Assembly: GCA_036376275.1 (NCBI GenBank)
Contig: DASVAP010000371.1
Span: 1 to 40,394 of the forward strand
Source: JABFRZ01 sp036376275
GTDB taxonomy: Bacteria > Planctomycetota > UBA1135 > GCA-002686595
Reading direction: 5' to 3'
Length of the DNA: 40,394 nucleotides
In this document: piece by piece, positions 1 through 7,893 of the stretch
Layout of the letters: every line of letters starts with the position of its first letter
How positions within the stretch are numbered: position 1 is the stretch's first letter
Position numbers and translations under genes: made by a program
The notes under the pieces: generated by a model
The model's database searches: none
Seen by the model: only the letters and a program-made list of their open reading frames with translations
What the model was told of the DNA's origin: nothing

Positions 1-570
1 GCCGGGCGGCTCCGCGCCCGGCGCGGGCGGCCTGGCGGGCGGTGCGAGCTCGCGATAGGCCGGTCGGAGCGGCTGCGTGCCGAGCAGGTGCTTCACGTCG
101 GTCAGCAGCAGCTCCTGGTGCTGCTCCTCGTGGTTCAGGCCGAGCTCGATCGTGAAGGCACGCTCGGCGTCGAGCGCGGCGTGCTCGCCCGCCAGCAGGG
201 CCGTCATCCAGCCGTCGACGTGGGCGCGGTAGGCGCGCACCTCCGCGACCGTCGGCCGCGACAGGCGCCCCCGCTCGGGGCGCGGGTGGCGCGCGCCGGC
301 GGACTCGTAGTAGGAGTTGAACAGCGCCGGGTAGGCCGGATGGAAGAGCCGGTAGCCGGCGACGGCCGGCCGCAGCACGAAGGTCTCGAAGAACCAGCTC
401 GTGTGCGCCAGGTGCCACTTGGCCGGGCTGGCGTCGGGCATGCTCTGCACGACGAGGTCCTCGACGCGCAGCGGGGCGCACAGCTCCTCGGTCCGCCGGC
501 GCACGAGCGGATAGAGCGCCCGCAGGCGCTCGACCTGTCCTTCCAGTCGTTCCCGCGCAGCCTGGGCCAT
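1..570 (-). CDS. egtB: Ergothioneine-type sulfoxide synthase EgtB, N-terminal part (runs off the window)
   Basis: Only the first 190 codons are in the window. They form the DinB-like four-helix half of EgtB, the non-haem iron enzyme that joins a thiol to trimethylhistidine with O2 in ergothioneine synthesis. Family motifs are clear: KWHLAHTSWFFET at residues 51-63, HPAYPALFNSYYES at 77-90 and LNHEEQHQE at 145-153. The iron-binding triad is probably His56, His147 and His151. The frame stays open to base 1, so the catalytic FGE-sulfatase-like half lies outside. It is the third gene of a minus-strand run after a LysR regulator and a PhnD-like protein, 73 bases from the latter. EgtB paralogues also make selenoneine (SenA); the sulfur or selenium donor cannot be told from this half. 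Family assignment is firm, exact substrate is not. Confidence 0.88.
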   Translation of the reverse strand, partial: MAQAARERLEGQVERLRALYPLVRRRTEELCAPLRVEDLVVQSMPDASPAKWHLAHTSWFFETFVLRPAVAGYRLFHPAYPALFNSYYESAGARHPRPERGRLSRPTVAEVRAYRAHVDGWMTALLAGEHAALDAERAFTIELGLNHEEQHQELLLTDVKHLLGTQPLRPAYRELAPPARPPAPGAEPPG

Positions 571-643
571 GGGTCGAGCCGTGCAGCCTACCCGAGCGCT
601 CCGCACGGCTCGATCGAAACGTCGCTCCTGCCGCCGCGGGCGC

Positions 644-1498
644 CTACCCCCACGGCCGCGGAGCTGCCGAACAGCCCACGGCCACGGCGCGCGCGAGCGG
701 CGCTCGCTCGGGCTCGTAGTCGGCCGGCGAGATCGGCGCGAGGCGCAGCACGCCGCAGCGCGCCAGGCGCGCGCGCGCCGCGGGCTCGGTGTGCAGCGCC
801 AGCAGCGTGGCGGCCACGGTGCGCACCCGCTCCGGGCCGAGGCCCGTGCGCGCCACGATCGGCTGGACCGGGTAGGGACCGAAGGAGGCGAGCACGCGCA
901 GCCCGCGGAGCCGGCCGCTGCGGCGCGCGGCGAGCAGCGTGTTCGAGTCGATCGCGGCGCAGTCGGCCGCGCCCTCCTCGACCGCCGCCAGGGCCGCGTG
1001 GTGCGAGCCCACGGCCTGCGCGGAGGCGAAGAAGTCCGGCCCCGCGCCGCGGCGCTCGAGCTCCGCCAGGACGCTGAAGTAGCCGCTCAGCGAGCAGGGA
1101 TCGTTGTAGGCCCAGCGCGCCCCGCGCAGGTCCGCCAGCGTGCGCGCCGGCGCTCCCGCGCGAACCACGAGGTCGGCGAAGTACACCGGCCGTCCGCGCG
1201 CTCGCGGGTCGTCGAACACGAAGGCGGCCGGGACGAGCGCGACGGCCGGCGGCTCGGTCTCGGCCAGCCACAGGTAGCCCGGCGCGCACAGGAAGCCGAG
1301 GTCGGCCGTGCCGGCCCGGAAGGGATCGGGCTCGCCGGGCGCGGGGGCCGAGCGCGAGCGCTCGCTCGCGAGGCGCGCGCGCAGGCCGAGCGCGCGGCCG
1401 AGGGCGTCGGCGCAGGTCCGGAACAGCGCGAGCGGCAGGCCCGGGGCGAGGTAGGTGAGTAGCCGCAGCTCTCCCGCGCGTGCGGCATCGACCGGCAT
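644..1498 (-). CDS. PhnD-like substrate-binding-fold protein without signal peptide
   Basis: The 284-residue protein has the fold of phosphate/phosphite/phosphonate periplasmic binding proteins (PhnD family). It shows ADLGFLCAPGYLWLA near residue 60, a hinge-like TLADLRGARWAYNDP and SLSGYF near 120, and SHHAALAAVEEGAADCAAID near 150. The chosen ATG has no signal peptide or lipobox behind it. Longer readings upstream add only low-complexity Arg/Ala sequence and run into the regulator gene. It may therefore be a cytoplasmic ligand sensor or a binding-protein-fold enzyme, as known for MqnA/MqnD and THI5, rather than a transporter component. No permease or ATPase gene is nearby. It sits between a LysR regulator and egtB on the same strand, which suggests shared control. 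A second PhnD-like protein, also without signal peptide, lies at 38170-39024. Confidence 0.75.
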   Translation of the reverse strand: MPVDAARAGELRLLTYLAPGLPLALFRTCADALGRALGLRARLASERSRSAPAPGEPDPFRAGTADLGFLCAPGYLWLAETEPPAVALVPAAFVFDDPRARGRPVYFADLVVRAGAPARTLADLRGARWAYNDPCSLSGYFSVLAELERRGAGPDFFASAQAVGSHHAALAAVEEGAADCAAIDSNTLLAARRSGRLRGLRVLASFGPYPVQPIVARTGLGPERVRTVAATLLALHTEPAARARLARCGVLRLAPISPADYEPERAPLARAVAVGCSAAPRPWG

Positions 1499-1557
1499 CT
1501 CCACGATCGTAGAGCGAGGGGGTTCGGCGCGGCGCGCAGAGCTGTGGATCGACGCGC

Positions 1558-2445
1558 TCAGGTCGATCGAGCGCGCTGATGGACGAGCTCGAGGAACGCG
1601 CGCGCGGGGGGAGAAGGCGTCACGGCGCGCAGGCGCAGCGCATAGAATGTGCGTCGCACCGGCGTGCCCGGCAGCTCGATCACCTGGAACAGTCCCGCCG
1701 CGAGCTCCGAGGCCACCGCTTGACGCGACAGGAACGCCAGGCCCAGGCCATGCTGAACGCACCGTTTCGCCGCCTCGCTGCTGCCGACGCGCAGGCTCGC
1801 GTCGCGCTCGCCGAGCTGGGCCAGCAAGCGCGCGATCGCGCTGCGCGTGCCGGAGCCCTGCTCGCGCTGGATCAGCGGGACGTCGCGCAGCTCGCGCAGG
1901 GTGAGCCGGCCGTGCGCGGCGAACTCGCTCGCGGCCAGACCGACCAGCACGATCTCGTCGTGGGCGAAGGTGCTCGTCGCCAGTCTGCGGTCACGCGGCT
2001 TCTGCCCGACCACGGCCAGGTCGGCCTCCCGCGCGAGCAGCGCGGAAGTGGCCTTTTCCGAGTCGAAAACGGCCATCTCGACCTGGATGCGCGGGTACTG
2101 ACGGCGGAACTCGGCCAGCAGCGGGGGCAGCAGGTACTCGCCCGGGACGGTCGAGGCCGCCAGCACGAGCCGGCCCACCTCGCCGTCCTCGGCCGCGCGC
2201 AGGCGCGCGGCGGCCTCGTCGCGCAGCGCGACCAGGCGCTGGGCGTAGGGCAGGAGCACGCGCCCGGCCGCGGTCGGCTCGACGCGCCCGCGTCCGCGCT
2301 CGAGCAGCGTGGCGCCGGCGCGGCTCTCCAGCGCCTTGATGTGGAAGCTGACCGTGGACTGTCCGACGTGCAGCGCCTGACCGGCGCGCACGAAGCTGCC
2401 GTGCTCGAGCACGGCCAGGAAGGTCTTGAGCTGATCGAATTCCAT
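1558..2445 (-). CDS. LysR-family transcriptional regulator
   Basis: This is a full-length LysR-type regulator of 295 residues. Residues 1-60 form the winged helix-turn-helix (start MEFDQLKTFLAVLEHGSF, then QSTVSFHIKALE). From about residue 90 the periplasmic-binding-like effector domain begins with STVPGEYLLPPLLAEF, a form seen in the CysB/CbbR-like part of the family; SSEAAKRCVQHGLGLAFLS near 220-240 is the usual second-lobe motif. The effector is unknown. It lies 59 bases upstream of the PhnD-like gene in the same direction and is divergent from the transglutaminase-like gene, with 74 bases between the two starts. LysR proteins usually act on adjacent or divergent genes, so the PhnD-like/egtB run is the likeliest target; this is inference. 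Confidence 0.92.
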   Translation of the reverse strand: MEFDQLKTFLAVLEHGSFVRAGQALHVGQSTVSFHIKALESRAGATLLERGRGRVEPTAAGRVLLPYAQRLVALRDEAAARLRAAEDGEVGRLVLAASTVPGEYLLPPLLAEFRRQYPRIQVEMAVFDSEKATSALLAREADLAVVGQKPRDRRLATSTFAHDEIVLVGLAASEFAAHGRLTLRELRDVPLIQREQGSGTRSAIARLLAQLGERDASLRVGSSEAAKRCVQHGLGLAFLSRQAVASELAAGLFQVIELPGTPVRRTFYALRLRAVTPSPPARAFLELVHQRARST

Positions 2446-2519
2446 CGCGAGGTTCCTGCGGGCCCGAGAAGGTACGCGGGAACGGGCGCTGGCCAGAAGT
2501 CCCCTCTCCCCCTGATTCC

Positions 2520-3542
2520 ATGATCCTCACCTCACTCCTCGTCGGCGCGCTCGCGTTCCCGCAGGCTGCCGGGGCCGCGGCGCCGCGGCCCGAACGCTCC
2601 TTCCGCTTCGTCTACTCGGCCGCCATTCCCGAGGTCCCGGCTGGCGCCCGGACGGTGCGCCTGTGGATCCCGGTCCCGCTGGACACGCCGGACCAGGTGA
2701 TCACGAACCTCGCGATCGAGGCCAAGGCCGGGGCGGGCGACACGCTCGTCGCCGGGTCGCAGAAGGGCGCCAAGCCGGCTGACCTCGCCTCCGGCTCCAA
2801 GGACGGCCTGCGCTGGACCGTGGGCGACGTCGGCGGCGGCTTCGGCAAGTCCCTGTGCATCGAGAGCGCGGGCCAGCCGGTGTCGGTCGAGCTCGCCTTC
2901 GACGTGAAGCGCTTCGAGACCAGGGGCGGCGGCAAGGCCTCGCCGGCCGAGCTCGCGGAGCTGAAGCAGCCCGACGCCATGATCCCGCTCGACGGCAAGG
3001 TGGCCGCGATCGCGGCCTCGCTGAAGACGCCGAGCGAGCCCATGGCCACCGCGCGCGCGCTGTACGAGCACACGCTCGAGCGCATGAACTACGGCAAGCC
3101 CGAGGGCGTCCCCTGGGGCCGCGGCGACGCCGAGTGGGCCTGCGACGCCAAGGTCGGCAACTGCACCGACTTCCACAGCTACTTCATGGGCCTGGCGCGC
3201 GTGAAGGGCCTGGCGGCGCGCTTCGAGATGGGCTTCGCCGTGCCGGGCGGCGCGGAGAAGGAGGCCAAGGTCGGCGGCTACCACTGCTGGGCCTACGTGT
3301 GGATCGACGGGCACGGCTGGCTGCCGGTCGACATCTCCGAGGCCGACAAGGACCCGAGCAAGGCCGAGTACTTCTTCGGCACGCTCGACGCCGACCGCGT
3401 GACGATGACGGGCGGCCGCGACCTCCAGCTCACCCCGGCGCCGGCCGAGGGCAAGCTGAACTTCTTCGTCTACCCCTATGCCGAGGTCGACGGGAAGAAG
3501 GTCGACACGGCCACGCGGGCCTTCAAGCGCATCGACCTCTGA
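2520..3542 (+). CDS. Exported transglutaminase-like protein
   Basis: The 340-residue protein starts with a signal peptide (MILTSLLVGALAFPQAAGA). Residues 25-150 resemble the beta-rich N-terminal domain found in bacterial transglutaminase-like proteins, with VRLWIPVPLDTPDQ near 45. The papain-like transglutaminase core follows, with a complete triad: Cys215 in GNCTDFH, His255 in YHCWAYVW and Asp271 in PVDISEA. Such proteins are cysteine peptidases, amidases or crosslinking enzymes of the envelope; the substrate is not known here. The gene is divergent from the LysR regulator and converges on the FG-GAP/PKD gene, with a strong hairpin between the two stops. The ATG opens a good signal peptide and no in-frame start upstream is more convincing. 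Confidence 0.85.
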   Translation: MILTSLLVGALAFPQAAGAAAPRPERSFRFVYSAAIPEVPAGARTVRLWIPVPLDTPDQVITNLAIEAKAGAGDTLVAGSQKGAKPADLASGSKDGLRWTVGDVGGGFGKSLCIESAGQPVSVELAFDVKRFETRGGGKASPAELAELKQPDAMIPLDGKVAAIAASLKTPSEPMATARALYEHTLERMNYGKPEGVPWGRGDAEWACDAKVGNCTDFHSYFMGLARVKGLAARFEMGFAVPGGAEKEAKVGGYHCWAYVWIDGHGWLPVDISEADKDPSKAEYFFGTLDADRVTMTGGRDLQLTPAPAEGKLNFFVYPYAEVDGKKVDTATRAFKRIDL

Positions 3543-3573
3543 GCCCGGCCGGTCCGGGTCGGATGGGGAACGA

Positions 3574-3607
3574 GACGGGGCGTGGGAGAGTGCTCCCACG
3601 CCCCGTC
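3574..3607. terminator. Bidirectional hairpin terminator between convergent genes
   Basis: A perfect 15-bp inverted repeat (3574-3588 with 3593-3607) encloses the loop AGTG. It lies 31 bases after the transglutaminase stop and 38 bases before the stop of the opposite FG-GAP/PKD gene, so it can serve both. There is no long T-tract, as is common at this GC content. Confidence 0.75.
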
Positions 3608-3645
3608 CACCTTCCAGGGGTTGTTCAAGTGTTGCTCGTGAGCAC

Positions 3646-6600
3646 TCAGGGCCCGATCAGGAGCTCGAGCGCGTCGGTCAGGGCCGTGCGCACGCCATAG
3701 GTGACCTTGGAGTCGACCAGGTAGCCCTGCACGTACAGGCGCTGGCCGATCCAGGCGAGGGCCGTCGGCATCACGACGGGCACCGGCGCGGGCATGCCGG
3801 GCGTGGTCCACAGGCCCCCGGTCGTGGTCTTGATCAGGACGCCGAGGTTGCGATCGACCAGCACCTCGCCCGACGCGCCGGCCCCGGCCATGCCCAGGTT
3901 CGCGACCCAGGTCCCGCAGGGGCGCAACGGGTCGGGCTGGCGCGAGAGCCACACGTAGGCGCGCGAGTTCGGCCCCTGCGTGCCGAGCGGGTTGTCGACG
4001 CCCAGGGTCAGCGTCGCGCCGAGGCGCGGCTCGCCGGCCAGGACGCGCAGCGTCCCGCCCACGGCCGGATCGCAGCCGTAGCGCAGGGCCGTGGCCGGCG
4101 CCTGCTCGAGGCGGAAGTCGTCGAGCAGCCCGAAGGACGGGGCCACGTCCTCGCCGCCGTTGCCGACCTGCAGCGACAGGGTGAAGCGCGTGTTGCGCCA
4201 GGAATCCGGGAAGAGTTCGCGCAGGCTCGCGCGCACGCGGCGCGCGGTCGTGCGCGGCAGGCCCAGGACGTCGGAGAACTCCGGCGCGGCGGCCGCGGTG
4301 TCGGCGAAGAAGAGGTTGACGGTCGTCGTGCCGTCGCTCAGGTCGACGCTCATCCAGTCCGGGTCGAGCGCGTCGCCCGGCAGGAAGGCGGCATCGAAGG
4401 CGAGCACGCTGAGCGGATCCTCCAGGTAGAAGTCCTGGAGCACGCCCGCGCCGCCGCTGGCCGGCTGGGTCGGTCCGCCGGGGGCGCTCGGCGGCAGCGC
4501 GAAGCTCGTCCCGGCCGTCGAGAGCCGCAGCCACTGCACGCCTTCGCGCGGGAACGGGCCGTCGGCCGTCGCCGGCGTGGCCGGCTCGGCCACGTGGCCC
4601 GAGCCGGCCAGGGTGGTCCAGGCCCCCGCGGGCGGCAGACCCGGCGTCTGGAGCTCGAAGGAAGGGTCGGCGAGCCCACGCTCGACCGAGCGCACGGTGA
4701 TCAGGTCCACCCGCACCTGCTCGTCGCTGCCGCCGGGGCCGGCCGCGAGCAGCGCGACCGTGTAGCTGCCGGCCTGGAGGTAGGTGTGCGTCGGGTTCTC
4801 CTCGGTGGAGGTCTGGCCGTCGCCGAAGCTCCACAGCCACGCCGTGGCAGCTCCCTGGGTGCGGTCGAGGAAGGCGACCTCGAGCGGGTCGATGCCCTCC
4901 GTGACGCTGACCTCGAAGTCGGCCTCGGGCGGCGGCGGGCTGTTCACGCGCACGAGCTCGGGCACGACCACGCCACCCGGACCGCCCGGGCCGCGCACGG
5001 CCAGGGACACGGTGAAGAGCCCGGACACGAGGTAGGTGTGCTGCGGATTCGGCTCGGCGCTGGTCGCGCCATCGCCGAAATCCCAGGACCAGCTCGTGAT
5101 CGAGCCCGTGGAGAGGTCGCTGAACTGCACCGTCAGCGGCGCCAGGCCAGCGCGCACGTCGACGTCGAGGGCAGCGTCCGGCGGCGGCACGTCGGTGACG
5201 AGCACCAGGTCGGAGCGCGTCATGGTGCTCGTACCCGTCTCGTTGGCCACGGTCAGCGCCACGGAGTAGCGCCCGGGGAGCGTGTAGACGTGCTGCGGGC
5301 TCGCCTCGGCGCTCGTCTGGCCGTCGCCGAAATCCCACGACCACTCGCGCACGAGTCCGAGCGAGGTGTCGCTGAACTGCACCGCCAGCGGCGCCAGACC
5401 GAAGGTGGGCGTGGCCTCGAAGCCCGCCAGCGGGCGCACCGGCGCATCGACCTTGATGATCTTGGTCCGCAGGCGCTGGTGGCTGCCGGCCGGGCCGCGC
5501 ACGGTGAGCTGCACGCTCTTGACCCCGGTCGCGGTGTAGACGTGCAGCGGGTGCTGCTCGGTGCTCGTCTGGCCGTCGCCGAAGTCCCATTCCCAGCCGG
5601 TGACGTGGCCGATCGACTGGTCCGTGAACTGCACGGAGAGCGGGGCCCGCCCGCGGATCGGGGTGAAGGCGAAGCGCGCCTCGGGCGGCACCAGGGTCCC
5701 GTCGTTGAGCGCCAGGAAGTAGGCACAGCCCGCGGCCGAGCCGCCGTCGTCGTCGAAGCGCACGCCGGTGAAGAGGTCCGGGATGCCGTCGCCGTTCAGG
5801 TCGCCGGGACAGGCCAGCGCGGTCCCGAAGCGGTCGGCGTTGTCCAGCAGCCCGTAGAAGCGCCCGCTCGTGCGGCTGAGCTTCTGCCAGGCCTTGACCG
5901 TCGCGTCGGCCTTCAGGAACAGCACGTACACCGCGCCACGGTCGTAGGAGCCGGTCGGGCCGTCGTCGTCCTTGCCGGCGCCCACGGCGATGTCGCCGAT
6001 CCCGTCGCGGTCCACGTCCCCGAGGAAGTCGACGCTGCAGCCGAACTCGTCGTTGTAGTCCAGCATGTCGCCCACGAAGCCCGCGTAGTTCTCGGCGATG
6101 CGGAAGTCCTGCTTCGCGGTCCCGTCGCGGTTCAGGTAGACGATGAACACCGCGCCCTGCTGCAGGCCGTCGGTCTTCTGGTCGGGCGCGCAGATGGCGA
6201 TGTCCTGGATGCCGTCGCCGTTGCGGTCGCCCAGCACCGCGCAGTCGAAGCCGAACTCGCCGTAGTCCGAGAGCTTGCTCTGGAAGTTGCCCTGGGTCTC
6301 GCTGAGCTTCTTGTAGCTGCGCACCGTGCCATCCCGGCGCATGAACAGGATCCAGTAGGCGCCACGGTTGCTGCCACCGTCGTCGTCGCGGATCGAGCCC
6401 ACGCCGATCTCCGGCACGCCGTCGAGGTCGAGGTCGCCGAGCACGCGCAGCCCGCGCCCGAACTGGTCGTCCGGGTCGAGGTCGCCCGTGAAGCCGCCGG
6501 AGATCTCGCTGATCTTCTTCCACGACTTGACCGAGCCGTCGCGCTCCAGGAACAGCAGGTAGAAGGCGCCCTTGTCGGTGCCGTTGTCGTCGTCGTAGCA

Positions 6601-7050
6601 GGTGCCGACCATCAAGTCGGGCACCCCGTCGAGGTCCCAGTCGCCGAGCTCGCGCACGCTGCGCCCCCACTCGTCGCCGGGGTCGAGCGGCAGACCGGCC
6701 GACGAGCGGCTGATCTTCGTGCTGGCCTTGACCGTGCCGTCCCGGTTCATGAACAGGATCCAGACGGCCCCGTACTGCAGCGTGTCGTCGGCCGTGCCGC
6801 CGGGCGGCGGATCGTCGTCCCCCAGGGCCCCCACGGCGACGTCCGGCACGCCATCGAGGTCCAGGTCGCCGAGCACGGCCGCGGAGCGTCCGAACTGGTC
6901 GTTCACGCGCAGGCTGCGCGGCCCGTTGCCCTTGGCGGCACTGATCTTCTGGTGCCACAGGACCTCGCCCGGGTTCTGGGCGGAGGCCCAGGACGCGCTG
7001 GCGAGCGCGAAGAAAATGCCCAGCGACGGAGCGAGGGACGGGCGCTTCAT
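3646..7050 (-). CDS. Giant exported FG-GAP/PKD surface protein
   Basis: The 1134-residue protein begins with a signal peptide (MKRPSLAPSLGIFFALASASWASAQ). Residues 28-450 hold six FG-GAP (integrin-alpha-like) repeats, each with a calcium-loop motif such as GDLDLDGVPDVAVGA, GDRNGDGIQDIAI or GDLNGDGIPDLFTG, and most followed by a short AVWILFMNRDGTVK-like strand pair; they should fold as a beta-propeller. Residues 453-787 hold four PKD domains with the WDFGDGQTS signature and HVYT/HTYL strands. Residues 790-1040 look like a jelly-roll with a FELQTPG start. The last 95 residues form a beta domain ending VTYGVRTALTDALELLIGP. The role is probably cell-surface adhesion or glycan binding. The frame stays open well upstream of 7050, but only this ATG gives a signal peptide. 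It is divergent from gmhA. Confidence 0.88.
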   Translation of the reverse strand: MKRPSLAPSLGIFFALASASWASAQNPGEVLWHQKISAAKGNGPRSLRVNDQFGRSAAVLGDLDLDGVPDVAVGALGDDDPPPGGTADDTLQYGAVWILFMNRDGTVKASTKISRSSAGLPLDPGDEWGRSVRELGDWDLDGVPDLMVGTCYDDDNGTDKGAFYLLFLERDGSVKSWKKISEISGGFTGDLDPDDQFGRGLRVLGDLDLDGVPEIGVGSIRDDDGGSNRGAYWILFMRRDGTVRSYKKLSETQGNFQSKLSDYGEFGFDCAVLGDRNGDGIQDIAICAPDQKTDGLQQGAVFIVYLNRDGTAKQDFRIAENYAGFVGDMLDYNDEFGCSVDFLGDVDRDGIGDIAVGAGKDDDGPTGSYDRGAVYVLFLKADATVKAWQKLSRTSGRFYGLLDNADRFGTALACPGDLNGDGIPDLFTGVRFDDDGGSAAGCAYFLALNDGTLVPPEARFAFTPIRGRAPLSVQFTDQSIGHVTGWEWDFGDGQTSTEQHPLHVYTATGVKSVQLTVRGPAGSHQRLRTKIIKVDAPVRPLAGFEATPTFGLAPLAVQFSDTSLGLVREWSWDFGDGQTSAEASPQHVYTLPGRYSVALTVANETGTSTMTRSDLVLVTDVPPPDAALDVDVRAGLAPLTVQFSDLSTGSITSWSWDFGDGATSAEPNPQHTYLVSGLFTVSLAVRGPGGPGGVVVPELVRVNSPPPPEADFEVSVTEGIDPLEVAFLDRTQGAATAWLWSFGDGQTSTEENPTHTYLQAGSYTVALLAAGPGGSDEQVRVDLITVRSVERGLADPSFELQTPGLPPAGAWTTLAGSGHVAEPATPATADGPFPREGVQWLRLSTAGTSFALPPSAPGGPTQPASGGAGVLQDFYLEDPLSVLAFDAAFLPGDALDPDWMSVDLSDGTTTVNLFFADTAAAAPEFSDVLGLPRTTARRVRASLRELFPDSWRNTRFTLSLQVGNGGEDVAPSFGLLDDFRLEQAPATALRYGCDPAVGGTLRVLAGEPRLGATLTLGVDNPLGTQGPNSRAYVWLSRQPDPLRPCGTWVANLGMAGAGASGEVLVDRNLGVLIKTTTGGLWTTPGMPAPVPVVMPTALAWIGQRLYVQGYLVDSKVTYGVRTALTDALELLIGP

Positions 7051-7215
7051 CTCGGTCGTGACCCCAATGGTTGGCGGCGGTGCGGCCCCCCCGGCCGCGA
7101 CTCCTTGCGTCAAGGGGTACCCCGCCCACGCGCGCGCGGCGGGCCGCCGGGCGATTCCGCGACTCGGCGGCCTCCCGTGCGCCGCGCTTGTCCACGCTCC
7201 GGCCCCCACCCCACA

Positions 7216-7815
7216 ATGCGGCCCATGGCCGCCCCCGACCCCGTGCGTGCGAGCTTCGACGAGGCCCTGGCCACGCTGCAAGCCTTCCTGGCCGATCCGC
7301 GGTGCCTGGCCGGCGTGCGGCGCTTCGTGGAGGTCTCGGCCGCCGCCCTGCGCGGCGGGAAGAAGCTGCTCGCCTGCGGCAACGGCGGGAGCATGTGCGA
7401 CGCGATGCACTTCGCCGAGGAGTGGACCGGGCGCTTCCGCCGCGACCGCGCGGCCCTGCCGGCGCTGGCCTTCTCCGACCCCTCCCAGCTCACCTGCATC
7501 GCCAACGACTTCGGCTTCGACGAGGTCTTCGCGCGCTCGGTCGAGGCCTACGGCGCGTCGGGGGACGTGCTCGTGGCCCTCTCGACCAGCGGCAACTCGC
7601 CCAACGTCCTGAAGGCGGTCGAGGCCGCGCGCGGGAAGGGGATCACCAGCGTCGGCCTGCTCGGCAAGGGCGGCGGCGAGCTGGCCGCGCGCGTCGACGT
7701 CCCGATCGTCGTGCCCCGCGCCCAGACCTCCGACCGCATCCAGGAGGTCCACATCAAGGTCCTGCACATCGCGATCGAGGCCGTCGAGCGCGAGCTGTTC
7801 CCGGCCAACTACTGA
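7216..7815 (+). CDS. gmhA: Sedoheptulose-7-phosphate isomerase
   Basis: GmhA converts D-sedoheptulose 7-phosphate to D-glycero-D-manno-heptose 7-phosphate, the first step of ADP-heptose synthesis for lipopolysaccharide core and other surface glycans. The 199-residue product has the single SIS domain and family length. Motifs match closely: CGNGGSMCDAMHFAEEWTGRFR, SDPSQLTCIANDFGFDEVF, the phosphate-binding STSGNSPNV and the C-terminal DRIQEVHIKVLHI. The active-site Glu (in HFAEE) and His (in EVHIK) are present. Two in-frame ATGs, 7216 and 7225, are possible starts. The gene is divergent from the FG-GAP/PKD gene and convergent with an outer-membrane gene, with a sulfatase-fold enzyme and a glycosyltransferase further on. 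No other heptose gene is in the window. Confidence 0.94.
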   Translation: MRPMAAPDPVRASFDEALATLQAFLADPRCLAGVRRFVEVSAAALRGGKKLLACGNGGSMCDAMHFAEEWTGRFRRDRAALPALAFSDPSQLTCIANDFGFDEVFARSVEAYGASGDVLVALSTSGNSPNVLKAVEAARGKGITSVGLLGKGGGELAARVDVPIVVPRAQTSDRIQEVHIKVLHIAIEAVERELFPANY

Positions 7816-7824
7816 CGGGCGCCG

Positions 7825-7847
7825 GGACGGCGCCTGCGGCGCCGTCC
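7825..7847. terminator. Hairpin terminator after gmhA
   Basis: A 10-bp perfect stem (GGACGGCGCC with GGCGCCGTCC) closes over the loop TGC, 10 bases after the gmhA stop. It is the first of two strong hairpins between the convergent genes; no T-tract follows. Confidence 0.65.
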
Positions 7848-7868
7848 GGCACACGTCTGGATCGATCC

Positions 7869-7893
7869 AGGGGCGCGCTCCGCGCGCGCCCCT
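7869..7893. terminator. Second hairpin terminator, overlapping the stop of the opposite gene
   Basis: A 10-bp perfect stem (AGGGGCGCGC with GCGCGCCCCT) has a 5-base loop and overlaps the stop codon of the barrel lipoprotein gene. A 14-bp perfect palindrome, CTGGATCGATCCAG at 7857-7870, abuts it. Together with the hairpin at 7825-7847 it probably ends transcription from both sides. Confidence 0.55.

Noticed and set aside
3478..7815. Long plus-strand frame that joins gmhA to about 1250 upstream residues
   Set aside because: Only the last 199 residues are GmhA; the rest is the complement of the FG-GAP/PKD gene and has no protein-like pattern.
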